DNA of 5,984 nucleotides from a bacterium (lineage in GTDB: Bacteria; Desulfobacterota; Binatia; UBA12015). Below are positions 5,595 through 5,984 of this stretch, piece by piece. Within the stretch, counting starts at the first letter, position 1, and every line of letters starts with the position of its first letter. Under the pieces are notes generated by a model. The model did not search any database. It was not told the origin of the DNA and was given only the letters and a program-made list of their open reading frames with translations. The stretch covers positions 1 to 5,984 of the forward strand of contig JAGWVP010000214.1 of NCBI GenBank assembly GCA_018970825.1, read 5' to 3'. The position numbers and the translations under genes are program-made.

Positions 5595-5984
5595 GTGAAC
5601 CGAGCAAGCAGGATCGTCCTGGCGCTGCTGACCGCCACCCTCCTTCCGCTGCGGGCCGCAGCGGTCACCCCGGCCGACCTCTGCCAGGCGGCGAAGCTCA
5701 AGGCGGCCTCCAAGTTCGCGAAGTGCCAGCTGCGGGCCGACGGTGTGTTCGTGAAGACCGGGGACGCGCCCCGTCGCGACGCAGCCCACGCGAAGTGCCG
5801 CGATACGATGCAGAGCGGCTACGACCGCGTCGAGGTCCGCTACGGGACCGACTGCGCGAACGTGGGCGACGTGATCGACGTCTACGCCTACCTGGTGAAC
5901 TGCGCCCGCGAGGTCGACGCGGCCGTGCTCGCGACGCCGACGCCGACGCCCGAGCCGACGCCGACGCCCGAGCCGACGCCGACG
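5595..5984 (+). CDS. Secreted Cys-rich protein with Pro/Thr repeat linker (3' end cut by window)
   Basis: The first 130 residues are present, in frame to the window edge with no stop; the gene continues beyond 5984. Start is GTG with GAGGAG upstream. Residues 1-23 are a classic signal peptide: NRASR, a hydrophobic core IVLALLTATLLPL, and an AAA cleavage region before VTPADL. The mature part has cysteines at 30, 44, 68, 87 and 103 in an amphipathic, Lys/Ala-rich pattern (C-Q-A-A-K-L-K-A-A...A-K-C-Q-L-R-A-D...K-T-G-D...K-C...T-D-C-A-N-V-G-D...N-C), probably a small helical, disulfide-linked domain. From Thr114 it becomes a T-P-T-P-E-P repeat, a flexible linker that usually leads to another domain or a surface anchor. 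I know this architecture from secreted proteins of Binatia-like bacteria (memory, not a search). A related Cys pattern occurs in the N-terminal domain of the hydrolase at 135-2012. Function is unknown; location is outside the cytoplasm. Confidence 0.85.
   Translation, partial: MNRASRIVLALLTATLLPLRAAAVTPADLCQAAKLKAASKFAKCQLRADGVFVKTGDAPRRDAAHAKCRDTMQSGYDRVEVRYGTDCANVGDVIDVYAYLVNCAREVDAAVLATPTPTPEPTPTPEPTPT
5934..5984 (+). repeat. 18-bp tandem repeat encoding PTPTPE
   Basis: An 18-base unit encoding Pro-Thr-Pro-Thr-Pro-Glu occurs at 5937-5954 and 5955-5972 with no mismatch, and a third copy begins at 5973 and is cut by the window end. Within the unit the six bases CCGACG are themselves doubled. 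Identity at third codon positions suggests recent expansion by slippage, so copy number may vary between strains or assemblies. Confidence 0.9.

Noticed and set aside
4840..5598. A 252-codon plus-strand open frame opposite the hypothetical gene
   Set aside because: It runs through the AT-rich promoter patch and past the start of the next gene, has no ribosome site and is Arg-rich. The minus-strand frame has the better composition.

Overview
The window is strongly GC-rich (long runs of G/C, third codon positions almost always G or C, several GTG starts). It comes from a bacterium that exports cysteine-rich proteins with Pro/Thr linkers. From memory, Cys-rich helical modules of the form C-x-x-A-K-L-K-A...K-C, followed by TPTPTPEP linkers, are characteristic of uncultured deltaproteobacterial relatives such as Candidatus Binatia. 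That assignment is inference only; no rRNA or marker gene is present.

Layout, left to right. Positions 135-2012 (+) encode a secreted pectinacetylesterase/Notum-type serine hydrolase with an unusual N-terminal domain of about 215 residues containing 12 cysteines. Positions 2013-2515 hold no intact gene. On the minus strand at about 2067-2255 there is a recognisable piece of an adenosine/adenine deaminase (CPLSN...HP...NSD in exact family spacing), missing the rest of the enzyme. Positions 2516-3199 (+) encode a small predicted lipoprotein with one TPR-like hairpin. It is followed after 38 bases, with a good ribosome binding site, by a complete EthA-like type I Baeyer-Villiger monooxygenase (3238-4719, +). 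A convergent minus-strand gene of unknown function (5400-4738) ends 18 bases from the monooxygenase stop. Its promoter region is the one AT-rich patch of the window and contains TTGACA, an inverted repeat and a direct repeat. Divergent from it, a GTG-started gene (5595 to the window end, +) encodes a secreted Cys-rich protein that runs into an 18-bp tandem repeat encoding PTPTPE and is cut by the window edge.

How the genes fit together. The first and last genes share an exported, Cys-rich helical architecture; in the first it is fused to a hydrolase. The lipoprotein and the monooxygenase are probably co-transcribed. The monooxygenase is an NADPH/FAD enzyme expected to turn ketones into esters, and the esterase acts on ester bonds outside the cytoplasm, but nothing here shows that they share a pathway. 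I see no RNA gene, CRISPR array, insertion sequence or intact mobile element. The most informative unexpected items are the deaminase relic, the Cys-rich/hydrolase fusion, and the operator-like promoter at 5402-5436.
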